Part shown: positions 10,241 through 21,585 of the stretch, in pieces
How positions within the stretch are numbered: the first letter of the stretch is position 1
Layout of the letters: the number at the start of each line of letters is the position of its first letter
The notes under the pieces: model-generated
The model's database searches: none
Seen by the model: the letters and a program-made list of their open reading frames with translations, nothing else
What the model was told of the DNA's origin: nothing
Made by a program: the position numbers and the translations under genes
Assembly (NCBI GenBank): GCA_002197995.1
Contig: NGZR01000005.1
Location: 1,426,001 to 1,490,000, forward strand
Direction: 5' to 3'
Origin: Gaeumannomyces sp. JS-464
Taxonomy: Eukaryota; Ascomycota; Sordariomycetes; Magnaporthales; Magnaporthaceae
DNA: 64,000 nt

Positions 10241-10718
10241 TTATAGTTTCAATGCTACTTTCCCCCTCCATCCCAGCCAGTTGGCGCAAGCTCCGCCTAG
10301 GAAACGTGAGGTTGCCATGACCTCCGCAGCAATGCGAGCACGCAGCCTCCTCCTCGCTGCCGCATATCTGCACGTATAAAGCTTTCACATAGGAAGCGCG
10401 GGCAACGTTTTTGATGGTTGCGGTGCCGCGCAGCTCCGCGTTGCGGAGCCTTGCAGGGAGGGCGTCCTCCAGCTGCTGGCGTGTGATTTTAGTGTCCCCA
10501 GTAGAATTTACACCCGCGGCAGGATTCTCCTCCTTGGGAACGTCGTCGTTATCGCGCGGATCAAAAGCCTGGGAGGGTCCAAAAGTGTAAGAGGGAGTAA
10601 GTGGTAGTCCTCGGGGCCTAAGAGAGGAAAACAAAGGACGAAGCACGGGCATAGGACGAGTTGGGCCGTGAACGGTACAGGGAAAGAAAGGGAGGAGCAG
10701 GAGTATCTCCAACATCAT
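10241..10718 (-). pseudogene. Decayed DUF3716-like fungal Cys-rich protein fragment
   Basis: The minus-strand frame from about 10,718 encodes ITRQQLEDALPARLRNAELR, then GTATIKNVARASYVKALYVQICG and the pair C-S-H-C. After the C-x2-C the frame must shift by one to read GGACANWLGWRGKVALKL, ending at a TAA at 10,241-10,243. The order (ALYVQxCG, CxHC, then GxCANC-like) is that of fungal DUF3716 orphan proteins, in which a GPF-x-CV block and a second cysteine pair follow. Here the second pair is damaged (ANW instead of ANC) and the frame is broken. The fragment is therefore most likely a relic of a multicopy fungal family. Assignment is by eye only. Confidence 0.4.
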
Positions 10719-10999
10719 CAGGCAATCGTCTGAATATGCCTAAAATCTAGGTTAGGTCTCGCCAGGCGCTCTATTTTTAATTCTTGGAAGGATGGGCTGG
10801 TTTTCGCCATCGGCCTCGCTTTGTCCGGGTGCTTTTAGCTTACTTTCTCGAAGGCTCCTTCCAACCAGCGGCCCGACGAGGACCTATGGTGGTCGTCATT
10901 CCCATTTAGGAGCCATCTTTGCTGGCTATGTGCTTTTTTCGCTCATTTTATTCCCCTATGTGCTCGACCAGAACCACACATACCGCCATATAAAAGACC

Positions 11000-11905
11000 A
11001 TGACAGACGCTCAAACTCAACCCAACGCTGATCTTGGGGCCGCCCCTGGGAGCCACGTATGTATACCAGTTTTAAAACTACTTTTCTGATCAAGCTAGGC
11101 TTGGTAAGACTCTTATATTTTACTAACATGTTTACTCTGCCCCCAACGCCTAGGACACCTCCCCGAAAATCGGTCCCGCCGAGGAGAGCAAACAGCGAGA
11201 TGTCAAGCTGCCAGCCGACAAGGACGAGACCGGCCGTCTCCCCAGCGGCGACGCTGCACGCACGGCCTACGGCATGAGCTACGGCGCCGACTCGCTGGCC
11301 TGGCACGACCAGCAGGCCCAGCAGGCGCACGCCCAGCCCCAGCCCCAGTCTCAGTCGCAGCCCCAACCGCCACCAACATCACCACCACCACCACCGTCAC
11401 CACCACCATCACCAAAAAAGGGCAGCAGCGACAGCAGCAACAACAAGAACAGCCCCAGCGGATGCCGCTCCAGCCTCGGCTCTCGTCCTGCTTCTCGTCC
11501 TCGTCCTCCGGCTCCGACTCCGGCTCGTCCGCCTCCTCGTCCTCGCGCGCCTCGTACGACGGCTCCTCGGGCCGCTCGTTCCCGCTCGTGACCGACAAGG
11601 CCAAGTACCGCGGGATGGAGGAGCGGGAGCGCAAGCGAGAGGAGGAAGAGGAGGAGGTACGGAACAAGCTCACGGCCGGCAGCAGTGGCGGTGGTGGCGG
11701 TGGTGGCTGTGCTGGGGATGAGAAGCAACAACAGCAGCAAGAGCTGGCTGCGAGGCCGCCCCACGGCGGCGACGGCGAGCAAGAGGACAGAAGGCTCGGC
11801 AAGATCCTCGAGAATACGGGCGAGACCCTGCACAGCGAGCGGGTCGCAGAGGCGGGGCGGCACCGGCGCGAGGAGGCCGGGCATGAGCAGCACAGATTTG
11901 TATAG
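11000..11905 (+). CDS. Hypothetical low-complexity protein, frame slip in repeat
   Basis: Exon 1 (11000-11056) encodes MTDAQTQPNADLGAAPGSH. An intron with donor GTATGT and branch site TACTAAC leads to exon 2 at 11154. The protein is hydrophilic: a charged part (KLPADKDETGRLPSGDAARTA), AYGMSYGADSLAWHD, then Gln/Pro-rich repeats. Within the CCA/CAC-rich tract and the following A6 run (about 11,370-11,420) the good frame changes. The downstream frame reads KKGQQRQQQQQEQPQRMP, then Ser-rich, then TDKAKYRGMEERERKREEEEEEV and an ordered end GKILENTGETLHSERVAEAGRH, stopping at 11905. Without the shift the first frame would end at 11591 in an Arg/Pro-rich tail. I do not recognise a family. The frame change may be a homopolymer error or real microsatellite slippage. 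Confidence 0.55.
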
Positions 11906-12198
11906 AGAGGGGTTTGTCATATCGTGGACCCACTGTTTGTACGTGCCAAAGCAGGTCTTTGATTCCATGTCGAGCATCTCGTCATTAGGGAGGTGGCGCC
12001 GAGACTGAAGAAGAAGAAGAAAGTATATCTATATGTGCCTTTGCAGCCAACATGCCCGTCCACAAAAGAACAATGAGATATAAGAAGCTATGTACAGCGA
12101 AGAAAGGTTCCAGTCATCTTTGCTCCCACACACTCCTTGCATCCGCCCCAGAGAAGACAAGAAAAGACCAGACATTGAGATGGGGGCTTTTTTTTTGC

Positions 12199-15100
12199 CT
12201 ACAGACACTGCGAGTAGTACTGGTTCTGGAAGGTGCACTTGTACGGCGCGGCGCACTGGAAGCTGCCGTTGTGGTTCTGCCCGCCGCACTGCGCGTACTG
12301 GGGCTGGGGAGCCGCGGGAGTCAGGGCCAGCACGCGCTCGGCGGCCCTCTCGGACGCGACGACGATGTAGGCCGACGGGTTCGTCGCCACCATGCCCGGG
12401 AAGATACTCGCGTCCACCACGAACAGGTTGTCGGTGCCGTAGACCTTTGCGTTGACGTCCACCACGGCCGTGCCGCCGTTGCGCCCGTCGTCGGTCCCGA
12501 GCTTGTTTGTGCCTGTAGCGAGGGAGAAGTCTTGGTTAGCCTTTTGGCTGTTGTAGCTTGGCGATATTGGGTGCGGTTTTGGTAGTGCTTACCCATCCAG
12601 TGGTTGGCGCGGCGGTTGGTGTACGAGACAAGCATCTGTGTAGATATATCCTCGTGTCAGTTGATCAAACGTCTCACCGCAAAAAACACGACTGCTCTGC
12701 TCACTCGGGAGACCTTACGTTGTTGACATAGTCGGCGGCGCTGACGCCCGGCTCCGGGAACAGCCACGAGATGCTCGCGACGTTCTTCAGCGCGTTCTGC
12801 ACGTTGACGATGCCCTGGATGACGGCGGCCTTGTCCTCGGCCGTGCGGAGGTACGGCACCGTCGACACGACCGTCACCAGGCCCGACGTGATGCTCATCT
12901 GGCCCCGGGACGTCATGCCCCTGCCGAGGTACTGGCTCATAGTCATGGACTCTGTGACGAGGGCGGGCCGTGTGGTCAGTAATCTGCGTGGTCTTTCTTT
13001 GTTCAACCAGTTCCTTGCTTGCTCGGGCTTTCTTCGACTTACTCCCGTTGGGGGCGCCCAGGCTGCCCTCCACGCGTGCGGTCCACTGCAGCTGCCTGAC
13101 CTTGCCATCGGAGCCGCGGATCTCGTCAAAGAATCTGCGAGAGTTTTACAAGGTTAGCTAGGGTCCCAAGCCGTGGAAGAGGCGATGAGGCACTTACAGA
13201 GGTCCGATGTTGGGAGCGGCTTGGGCGAGGATGCCCGAACGCTTGTCTTTGGTTCCACAGAATCAGTCTCAAAAGCTCCACAGTCGGGACACCTAGAAGG
13301 CTCGTAGAAATGGGTGAAGGGAAGGTGCATTTGGAAGAGTCTAGGGCCTGAAGGACAATTCGGTAGGGGTAGTCTTCAGGGAAGTGTGCACGGGCCACAC
13401 TTTTGATATCACCCCATGCCATTGCACAAAGCCAATACAAAGAGAGGAGAACTTACCGAGATACATTGACTTGTCTGTAGCGTTGGGCACAGTCCACGCC
13501 TGGTAGAAGTCGTAGAACTCAACGTTGGGGTGGGAGATGACGGTGTCGGTCTTGCAACAAGAAGAGCATGGTTAGCTGCATCCTAAGGAGTAGTAAGTAC
13601 CCCCTTAACAAGAAAGCCTGGGAACCCACGTTGACGTGATCAATGAGGTTGTTGCCCACAGGCAGCGAGATCCACGACGAGTTTGCAATCATGGTCGCGC
13701 CGTCACGCGCCGACGACTTGACGATCTCGAGCTGATCCGGTCGCCCGATGCCGCTCCTCATCAACAGCTTCGCGCTACCAAAAGTGCCGGCCGCAAGAAT
13801 GACACGCCCGCTGCCCGGTTTGAGCTGGACGGTGCCGACGTACCCGCCGCTGCGGAACGCCTCGACCTCGACGCCCGTGATGTGGCCGCCCTCGCGCACG
13901 ACGCGGCGGACGGCCGTGTTGGTCCAGAGCTTGAAGTTGGACCGCGCGCTGGCCGTGACCAGGTACGTCGCCAAGGGACCGCCGCGCTCGCCCTTGGAGA
14001 ACATGAAGGGCCCCGCCATCACGGTCCGGTTCTTGCGCTCGGGCGCGCTGATGCCGCTGACCTCGGACCAGCCGCCAGACTTGAGCCCGCCGGCGAGCGC
14101 GTTGAAGCCCTGGTGTAGGTAGCGCTTCCCGTCCTGCGAGGGCGTGTCGGTCCCCGGGATCCGGCTGAACACGCGGTTCGTGGGGCCCGCCATGTCCGAG
14201 GCTTTCCAGCCCGATGGGAAGTTCTCGTCCCAGTCTTTGGAGTACGGCTGTTGTGGGCAAAAGGAGCATCCTTTGTCAGTTTTTTTCCTTCGTTTGTTTT
14301 GGAGCTTAGTAGCCCTTTTCTGACGTATCTTACCTTCCACCAGAGTCCCGCGTTCACAGCAGTGCCACCACCGAGGACACAGCCGGCCATCTGGTCGGTG
14401 TCGTCGCAAGCAATGCCGTTCGAGTCGACCCAGATCTGGTTGCACAGGCCCGGGACGTCGAAGCGCGTGAGGCCGGTGCCTTCGAGCCAGGACGGTCCCA
14501 GCTTACCGCCCCATTTTCCGGTAGACGGCGGGCCCTTTTCTATGAGGAGAACCGACTTTCCGGCCTCGCTCAGCTTGTCGGCGATGGGGATGCCACCAGC
14601 GCCAGCACCGACAACGACGTAGTCGTACGTGACGCCAGTGGGGACCGGCGTCGAGATGATCTGGGTGGCCGTGGCCGAGGCGCACGAGCCAGTCACCGTC
14701 TTGGTCGCCTTAGCGGCCCATTCGGTGTAGGACGGGTTCGCGACGGAACCGTCCAGGTTGGCGGGGAACAGGTTCATGCCGTTGTCGTGCTGGTGGACGA
14801 CGGCGCGCGCGGGGCACTCGGGGTTCTTGAGCGGCGTCTTGGCCTGGGCCCAGCCGAGCAGCATGAAGGACGTGCTCGTCTTGGGCCCGCCGACGGCGCC
14901 GTTGTGGTTCCACGAGAGGCAGTTCTGGCAGCGGAAGACGAGCGAGTAGTGCGTGTCGTTCATCTTGGACGAGATCTGCGTCAGCTTGGCGTTGCCCGTG
15001 TACAGCTCCGGCACCGTGTACGACGTGGCGAACTGGAACGACGTGAGGATCTCGTTCCCCTGGGGCCAGGCGAGCAGGAGCAGCGAGTTGGTCATGCCGC

Positions 15101-15590
15101 CGCCGAGGGAGACGCCACAGTACCCCTCGGCCTTGTTGACAGGGGTCGAGCACTCCTGAGAGGCGGCGGAGAAAAAATCGGTCAGCAAATTGAGCAGAAC
15201 AACACAAGATCATAGCACCCAGACAGAAGGTGTATGCGATATAGGTGCCACCGGCAGATGTACGCACTAGGTATCCAATGAACTCGGTGGCGTCAACAGT
15301 CAGAGCATTGGACGGCAGGGCCACACCAAAGGTGAAGCCGCCCAGACTCCGGGGCCCATAGCCCTCGCCTTGGGTTGGCGCATTTTCAGCTGACCAGGTG
15401 TTGAACACGATCCCAGAGCCGGGCTCCGTCCAAACCTTTGGGCTGGGGCCCTGGGCTGCGGCGAGGCGCAGGTCTGATATGCAGGAGGCGTCAGAGCATG
15501 GACGAGGTACATCCGCCTAAGACCAGAACAGCTCGACTTACAGGGCGCCACGGCCAGAAGCGAGGCGAAGAATGAACGTGGGCTCCTCAT
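12199..15590 (-). CDS. cdh: Cellobiose dehydrogenase, class IIA (cytochrome - FAD/GMC - CBM1)
   Basis: Ten exons on the minus strand: 15542-15590, 15268-15473, 14334-15155, 13630-14247, 13457-13550, 13198-13246, 13043-13134, 12719-12951, 12593-12635 and 12199-12512. All phases match, giving 839 residues without a frame break. A signal peptide (MRSPRSFFASLL..RLAAA) is followed by the heme b cytochrome domain with probable ligands Met106 (GGGMTNSLL) and His208 (HQHDNGM). A linker precedes the GMC flavodomain: FAD dinucleotide motif GAGAGG at 268-273, catalytic His733 (NHWMG) and partner Asn780 (ATNPSAY). A C-terminal CBM1 (about 808-839) follows a very short linker. The secreted enzyme oxidises cellobiose to the lactone and passes electrons through the cytochrome to lytic polysaccharide monooxygenases. 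A C-terminal CBM1 on an ascomycete CDH defines class IIA. Confidence 0.95.
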
Positions 15591-17947
15591 GGTGACAAGC
15601 CAAGGATACAGCCAGAGACGGGATCCTTTTCTTCTCGCGGTGAAGAACGAGAGCCTGGCGGGGAGGACGCTCTGGCGAGAGGACGAGTAAGGGACCAGGA
15701 AGGGAACGGCGAGGCGGCCTATAAAGCCAGGCCTGAATCATGGTGGCCTCGGCCGTAGGGTGGTGGCTCCGCTCGTGCCGAACGGCTTACATGGCAACTT
15801 CCTAATTACATGTCCAACGGATCACGGGAGGCACGGCCGGGCGTGGAGTCGCAGTGGTCAGCACCAACGGGCAGGGCCTGGTGGGGAGGAGGTCGTAAAA
15901 CGAGTGCTCTGGTAGGTGGAAATGGGAAAGTGGCATCAGGAGTTTAGAAAGCAGTCTGGCGGGAGTGCGCGTAGGGGGGAACCAGGCCCGGGCAGGCTCA
16001 ACGCTCCGTATTTGGTGTCACGGTGGCACTGCGCCGATTTGGCCCTCTTATTAGGATTCGAGCTTCTGCGTGGCAGGCAGCATCCTAACCGGGTTCCCAG
16101 GTGAGACCGGGCAGGGGTGGGTTTATGTGGTGGCTGCTGTCAGTCGGAAGCCGGGCTACTCCCTCCCGCAGGAGCCTGGGCCCGCAGCCACGCGGAAGGG
16201 AGACGCGCCGTGGGGGAAGCAATGTTCACGAGCGGTCTAGGCACGCGACTGGCTAGCGCCGATCACGGGTTGCAGTGCCTGAAGCCGACGGTATCGACAG
16301 AGCGAGCGAGGCATGGAAATAGCGTCATAGACACACGGGAGATGTGGCTCATGGCTGTCATTCCATTAATTTCACCAAAGAGACAGGTACCAACGGGCGG
16401 CCGCTCAGTGTTTGCCCGGAATGCACCCTGCGCGGATTAAGATTGCGCGCGTCGCTCAAGTCGGGCCTGCCGAAGCTTTCGGTCAACATCAATCCATTGA
16501 ATGTTCCCCTCGCGCAGCTTCTGCGGGCGGTTTGCCTGTCTGTGCGGGGAAGTTGGAGGGTGGGGGACGGTTAGAATTAGGGGATGTGAGATGAAAGCCA
16601 TGCAAGTGCTGGGGAGACCCTGGACAGCGTGTGTCTTTGCTGGCCTTCCACCCTTCCCACTCGTTCGACAACCATGGCCACGGCGCTGGCTGCCGTTGGC
16701 GACGCGGCCCAAGACAAGCCAACCAAGCCCAGGACAGGAACCAGCCCATGCGGCAAGGACGCACCAAGCGCCCGTTTTGGAAAGATACGCCGGCACAGCG
16801 CGAGCCCGCCGCGTGGGTTGCAGCGGCCCCACAGGCCCCGGGGCCAATCGCCCGGCTTGCCGGAGCCTTTCCCGAAGCGTCCAGATCCGCCAGCGGCGGT
16901 GCTGCTCCGAGCCTGACTGGTAGTCGGCGCCGGGGGCGGGTGCGACAGCAGCTGGGCCAGCCACGTCTGCCTGTGTCCCCGCACGTCTCCATCTCGGGCT
17001 TCTGGGGAGCGGCTTACGAAAGGCTGATAGAGGGCAAGACTCGAGGAGAAATGCAAGAGCAAGACGGGTCCTGCAGGGCGCCATCGCATCCCACTGCACT
17101 CTTCATGTGCCTGGGCCGCCTCGCCGCATATTGACCTAGGCAGTGACAGGCAGGTAGGAGTGGTAGGTGTCTGTGGGAGGTAGTCACCGTGGTCGCACTG
17201 CAGGGAGAGCCTCTGTTGTCCAAACGCTGGTAAACCACCGGCCCGTCGATGCTGCCGTTGCTTCCGTGCGCCGACGGAATATCTGGTGTCACAACAGCGA
17301 GACATCCCTTTCTCATCTATGTTTCCGGGCCGTGGTCTGCGGACGGATGGGCCTATTTTGGGGCATGCAGCTTTGGGGAAGGTGTCGGATTTTAGGGGCC
17401 GTGACAGGGTCGTCCAGGTGTAAATAAGGGGCCCATTTTAAATTATATCACTGAACTCATCCAGAAGCTTGCGCTGGCACGCACGCTGGCAAGTCTGGAG
17501 TCTGAGCAAAGATGCCATGACAACCTAGGTACTCATCTAGGGCGATCAGTAAGTGAATCAATGGATTATCCAACACTTTGTCCAGGAGGTGGCTGCTGTT
17601 GGCCAAACAAACCGCCGGCCTCGTATACAAGAGACAGCAGCAAATCGAATTGACGAGATGATGCCCGGTGGCCAGCGGCACTTGAATCCACTTTTTATAC
17701 GTCACTGTCTGATGCAAGCACGTTTTTGGCCCGCGAGCCAATCACGGAGCGTCGATTGATGCGCAGCACATCTCACAGTGTGTCGCCTTGACAGATGCCG
17801 TGAATTCAATCAAACCCCGCGGCGGCGTCGACGACGGCAGCTTTTGTAGAAAACAGGAAGATCTGAGATTTCTAGGCAGTCTTGATCCTTATTGCTTGGC
17901 AACCATCACAAAATCTCACCTCTACCACCGGAACAAAAGCTCAAAAA
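15591..17947. other. Divergent intergenic region between CDH and ARD
   Basis: 2.36 kb shared upstream region of cellobiose dehydrogenase (-) and acireductone dioxygenase (+). No recognisable coding sequence; the open frames lack domain content. GTGGGG at 15,881-15,886 and a similar CGTGGGGG at about 16,208 fit the SYGGRG CreA/CRE-1 consensus expected at a carbon-repressed cellulolytic gene. Such six-base matches are common by chance. Confidence 0.4.
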
Positions 17948-18645
17948 ATGAAGGCATATCTTTACGACAACCTGCCGGTAAGTTCACACACCCTGCCCCT
18001 CATGAGCCAGCCGCCCCTCCACCAAGCCCGGCCACTTAAAAACACACACACAAATACACCCACAGGGCGACCAGCGCCTCCCCCACGACTCCGGCTCGGC
18101 CGTCTCGCCCGACGAGCTGGGCCGGCTGGGCGTCGTGTACCGGCGCATCGACAGCATGGCGGGCGTGGACGAGCTGGCGGCGGGCGCGCCAGTACCGCAA
18201 CCGGGACGAGATCGTCGTCTCGCCCGAGAAGATGGGCGACGCCTACGAGGACAAGGTCAAGACCTTCTTCCACGAGCACCTGCACGAGGACGAGGAGATC
18301 AGGTACATCCGCGACGGCCACGGCTACTTTGACGTCCGCGACAAGGGCGACCGCTGGGTCCGCATCCGCGTCGAGAAGGACGACCTGCTCATCCTGCCCG
18401 CGGGCATCTACCACCGCTTCACCACCGACGAGGGGAACGTATGTTTTCGGTCCATTTTCTACCCCCTCGCTTCTAAGAGATGTCGGCAGCCCAGAAATGA
18501 ATGCTGACCCGAATCCCCCACCCGCAGTACATTCATGCCATGCGCCTGTTCAAGGAGGAGCCCAAGTGGACTCCCCTGAACCGCGCCCCCCGAGCTGGAT
18601 GCCAACCAGTTCAGGAAGCAGTACACCGAGGCCTTCCTTGCCTGA
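17948..18645 (+). CDS. ADI1: Acireductone dioxygenase (methionine salvage), two frame slips
   Basis: Cupin enzyme of the methionine salvage pathway that oxidises acireductone to the 2-keto acid precursor of methionine (Fe form) or off-pathway products (Ni form). Exons are 17948-17977, 18066-18438 and 18528-18645. The metal site is clear: His81, His83 and Glu87 ([11 protein letters not shown]) and His126 (GIYHRF), counted on the frame-corrected protein. The conserved GYFDVR and [11 protein letters not shown] strands flank it. One extra base near 18,180-18,186 ([20 protein letters not shown]) and one extra C in the C6 run near 18,584-18,590 ([14 protein letters not shown]) break the frame. Removing one base at each gives a normal protein of about 173 residues ending EAFLA. 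Both slips lie in G/C runs, so assembly error is likely. Confidence 0.88.
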
Positions 18646-18946
18646 TTTATATACAATCTTGTTTTGAGTAACGGTGTGTGCTATTTACCTTTGCCCCCTT
18701 GACGCCACCGGCTTGTCCAATCGATGAAATCGTGACTTTATTTTTCTCGTCGAGATATCACTCCTCGGCATTGCTCGCACCACTAGGTTCACATGGCAGG
18801 TTTCACCAAATCGCAGGTAAGGCTACAAAGTGACACTGGTGTTGTTGGTTCGCGCCGTACTTGGCTTTTTATCTCTTCAGAGTGGCCGCACTTCTCGCAA
18901 ACTCAGAAAGGCCTCCAGGAATATGTCCCGACCCAGTTTGTCCCTC
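18646..18946. other. Convergent intergenic region
   Basis: Short region between the convergent ARD and Derlin genes. Nothing recognisable apart from possible 3' UTR sequence. Confidence 0.5.
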
Positions 18947-19951
18947 TTACTCCGAGTGAACGCCCAAGTAAATGCCGTGAGAGTAGGAGCTCATGAATAT
19001 CCGTGGCAGTGTAAAGAAGGGAGAGGAAAGGAGGAAGCGCCATCTAAAAAATATAGGGGAAAAAAAAGGAGACAACCGTTGGTTTACTGTGATGAAACAA
19101 AATACCAAACACGCCGACCTAGAGAGCCGGCACTGGAGCTGTTGCTGCTCCTGACGTGGCGGCACCTCAATGGGCGTCTCCTCGCGCGGGTCAGCCTCGA
19201 ACAGGCGCCTCCAGAAGGCAGGTGGGTCGAGCGGGCGCTGGCCGCCGTGGAGGGGCGGGTAGACGTCGGCGAAGAAGTACCACACGTGGCCGATGATGAC
19301 GCCCATGATCTCGTCCTTGGGCACCGCGCCCTGCAGCAGGCTGAAGCCCATGAGGACCCAGGGCAGGTACGGGGCCGTGAAGACGAGCAGGCCCAGGAAG
19401 CTGAGGCGCACGTCCGGGTTGCGGCGCGACCAGATGTAGACGAGGGTCGAGGAGAGCGAGTGGGCGAGGAAGGGCATCGAGACGAAGGGCGAGGCCACGA
19501 TGAGGCACGTCGTCGCGTACAGGAGCAGCCACGAGAAGTGCGCCGACCGGCCCGAGGACTCCTCGAGGAGGCGGCAGTAGCGCTGCATAAAGTATACGTG
19601 GAACATGAGGTCGAGGGAAAAGGGGCCGAAGTAGAGGAACGTCGTCAGGAGTCGCCAGTACTAGGAGGGGGAGATCAAGTCAGCAAGCCGCGGCAAAAAT
19701 GATTTCTGGTGAGCCCAGAAATTCGCTCGCTCTCTCTCTCTTACCTGGTTGTTGACCCAGACGGACCGGAAGCTGTAGAACAGCTGGAAGGGGTTAAGCA
19801 TTTTGGCCTGGACCAGGAGGCTGGTGGCGACGGTTGCCGTGGTCCACCACCTTGTGCAAACGGGCATCTCCCAGAACCACTCCTCCAGCGGGAACCTGCC
19901 ATTGTTCCCCATTATCTGGTTCATCTGCTGGTTCATCTGGTCCATCGCCAT
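18947..19951 (-). CDS. Derlin (DER1/DFM1-like ERAD membrane protein)
   Basis: Exon 1 (19745-19951) and exon 2 (from 19660 down) splice through NNQ|YWRLLTTFLYFGPFSLDLMFH. The N-terminus is MAMDQMNQQMNQIMG, then EEWFWEMPVCTRWWTTATV. Derlin hallmarks are the WEMPxxTR-type entry to the first helix, the WR-L/T-F-YFGP segment (rhomboid-like WR motif), FxxYFMQRYCRLLEES, and GxxWYFFADVYPPLHGG (GxxxG/P-type end). Derlins are catalytically dead rhomboid-fold proteins that retrotranslocate misfolded ER proteins with Cdc48. In the written frame the C-terminus runs to 18,947 (306 residues), with about 50 atypical residues after PIEV. A one-base slip around 19,163-19,172 would instead give a short tail ending ATAPVPAL and a stop near 19,129, closer to normal Derlin length. 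The stop is therefore uncertain. Confidence 0.87.
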
Positions 19952-21079
19952 GCTGGGCGGCGCGGGGCTCCCGGAGGAGGCTTGCGGGTGGGGAGGAAAG
20001 CCTTCTTGGGCCGTCGATGCAAGGGAGAGCAAGGGGCGAGGAGCTTCAGAGCGGTGGTGCCGGCCCACGGGAGCGAAGCGGGCGTTGGAGGGTGAAAAGT
20101 AGCAAGACAAACGAGGAAATGTGTCGCACGAGGAAAACGTAGGGTTGCGACAAAGGCGTGGCGTGGTGTTGTTGCTGGTTGGTCGTATCGCTGGCGGTCT
20201 AGCGAGTGGTATACATATGCGTGCGTCGCGACCTATCGCCCTGCGTCTGCGGGGAACGTGCTGGAAGCGACGGCAGAGCAAGGGGGCGGGCCGCAGCTAT
20301 CAAATAGATGCGCCCGCTCGTTTCTCCGCTAATTGCAGCGCCTTTCTCCGGTTGTTCGTGGTTTCGTTCAAAGCGTGAACGCAGGATCGCTGAGGTGTCG
20401 GGGAGAGGGATGCTTGCGGGATTCAGAACAAACAGGTGCGCCGTTGCGACCTCAGCCGTCGATTGTTCCGTCAGAGCCGGTCATGATGTCGATGTGGCCT
20501 TTCGGCCGTCACAGCCCGTTTGTGACGGAACGCCCCCGAACCCGGGCCAGGGCGGGTGGGTCATCCTAGACAGCTCGAGTGGGCCGGCCCCGCTCTCTGG
20601 CAGCGTCCTGCATGAGACGTTGAGCGCCACGCGAACCCACCAGCCACCACTTGGATTGGGCCTGTGCGCCACAGCTCCCTGGGATGCGTCCACCCAGCAA
20701 CGCGAAACCGGCACGATGGTGGGGGCTTCAATTAAAACAGACCGCTGGGGCGCGTGTCGTCGCGTTCCAGCCCCCCCAATTTCGAGGTCGCATTCTGCTC
20801 TTAAGATGAGCTGCACACAATCGCATTCTCCAATTGCCCCTACCACGACGCCTTCTGCTCTTGATAATACCGAGCAACAAGACAGATCACACACCATACG
20901 ACGGCTATTCAGTCTAATTTACTCATCCCTGGGGAGAAAGCAAGCATCCTCCTTTCTCTATCCTGCAGCTTCCACTCCTTCCTCGGCGCAGAATCATCGC
21001 CAACGAATCCCAGGCTTGACGCAGGCCGTCCCACCACGGACCTCATCCACATCCTTTTCACACAACCACAGCTCCAAAA
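19952..21079. other. Divergent promoter region, Derlin / CENP-A
   Basis: 1.1 kb between two divergent genes. No coding sequence recognised. Pyrimidine-rich sequence precedes the CENP-A start. Confidence 0.5.
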
Positions 21080-21585
21080 ATGCCCGTCAAGGTCGCAAAA
21101 AAGACCGTCGGTAGCAAGAGGCCATCAGCTACGTCCAGGGATAGCGGCGTCATGCGTAAGTTTGCCCCCGTTGGTTGTCCAACGGCTCAGGGGCAAATAC
21201 CTCTGTTGTTGTCCCGCTTGACTAACATAGACTTGCAGCCGGAGACCCCGTCCCACAAAGGAAGGCCAGGCGGTACAAGCCCGGCACTCTCGCTCTCAAG
21301 GAGATCCGCAGGTACCAGAAGAGCACCGACCTGTTGATGAGGAAACTCCCCTTTGCCAGGCTGGTCCGTGAAGTCGCACTGTCGATGCGTCCGGCCGACG
21401 AGGGGTTCAGGTGGCAGTCCATGGCCATCCTCGCACTGCAGGAGGCAGCCGAGGCGTTCCTCGTCCACCTGTTTGAGGATACCAACCTGTGCGCCATCCA
21501 CGCGAAGCGCGTCACCATCATGCAGAAGGATATCCAGCTCGCGAGGAGAATCCGCGGGCAGTGGGGTGCCGGCGGCAGGATATAG
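21080..21585 (+). CDS. Centromeric histone H3 variant CENP-A (CenH3/CSE4)
   Basis: Exons 21080-21155 and 21239-21585, with branch site CTAAC 12-16 nt before the AG, encode 140 residues. The N-tail ([20 protein letters not shown]) has no H3-type ARTK/ARKS motifs. The fold follows: [20 protein letters not shown] (alpha-N and alpha-1), [12 protein letters not shown], an enlarged loop 1 ([12 protein letters not shown]), alpha-2 ([18 protein letters not shown]), and the end [29 protein letters not shown]. The longer loop 1, the Ala-rich alpha-2 (CATD region), WQS for FQS and the RRIRG-W end distinguish it from canonical H3 and match Neurospora-type CenH3. It replaces H3 in centromeric nucleosomes and seeds the kinetochore. 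The frame is intact. Confidence 0.93.
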
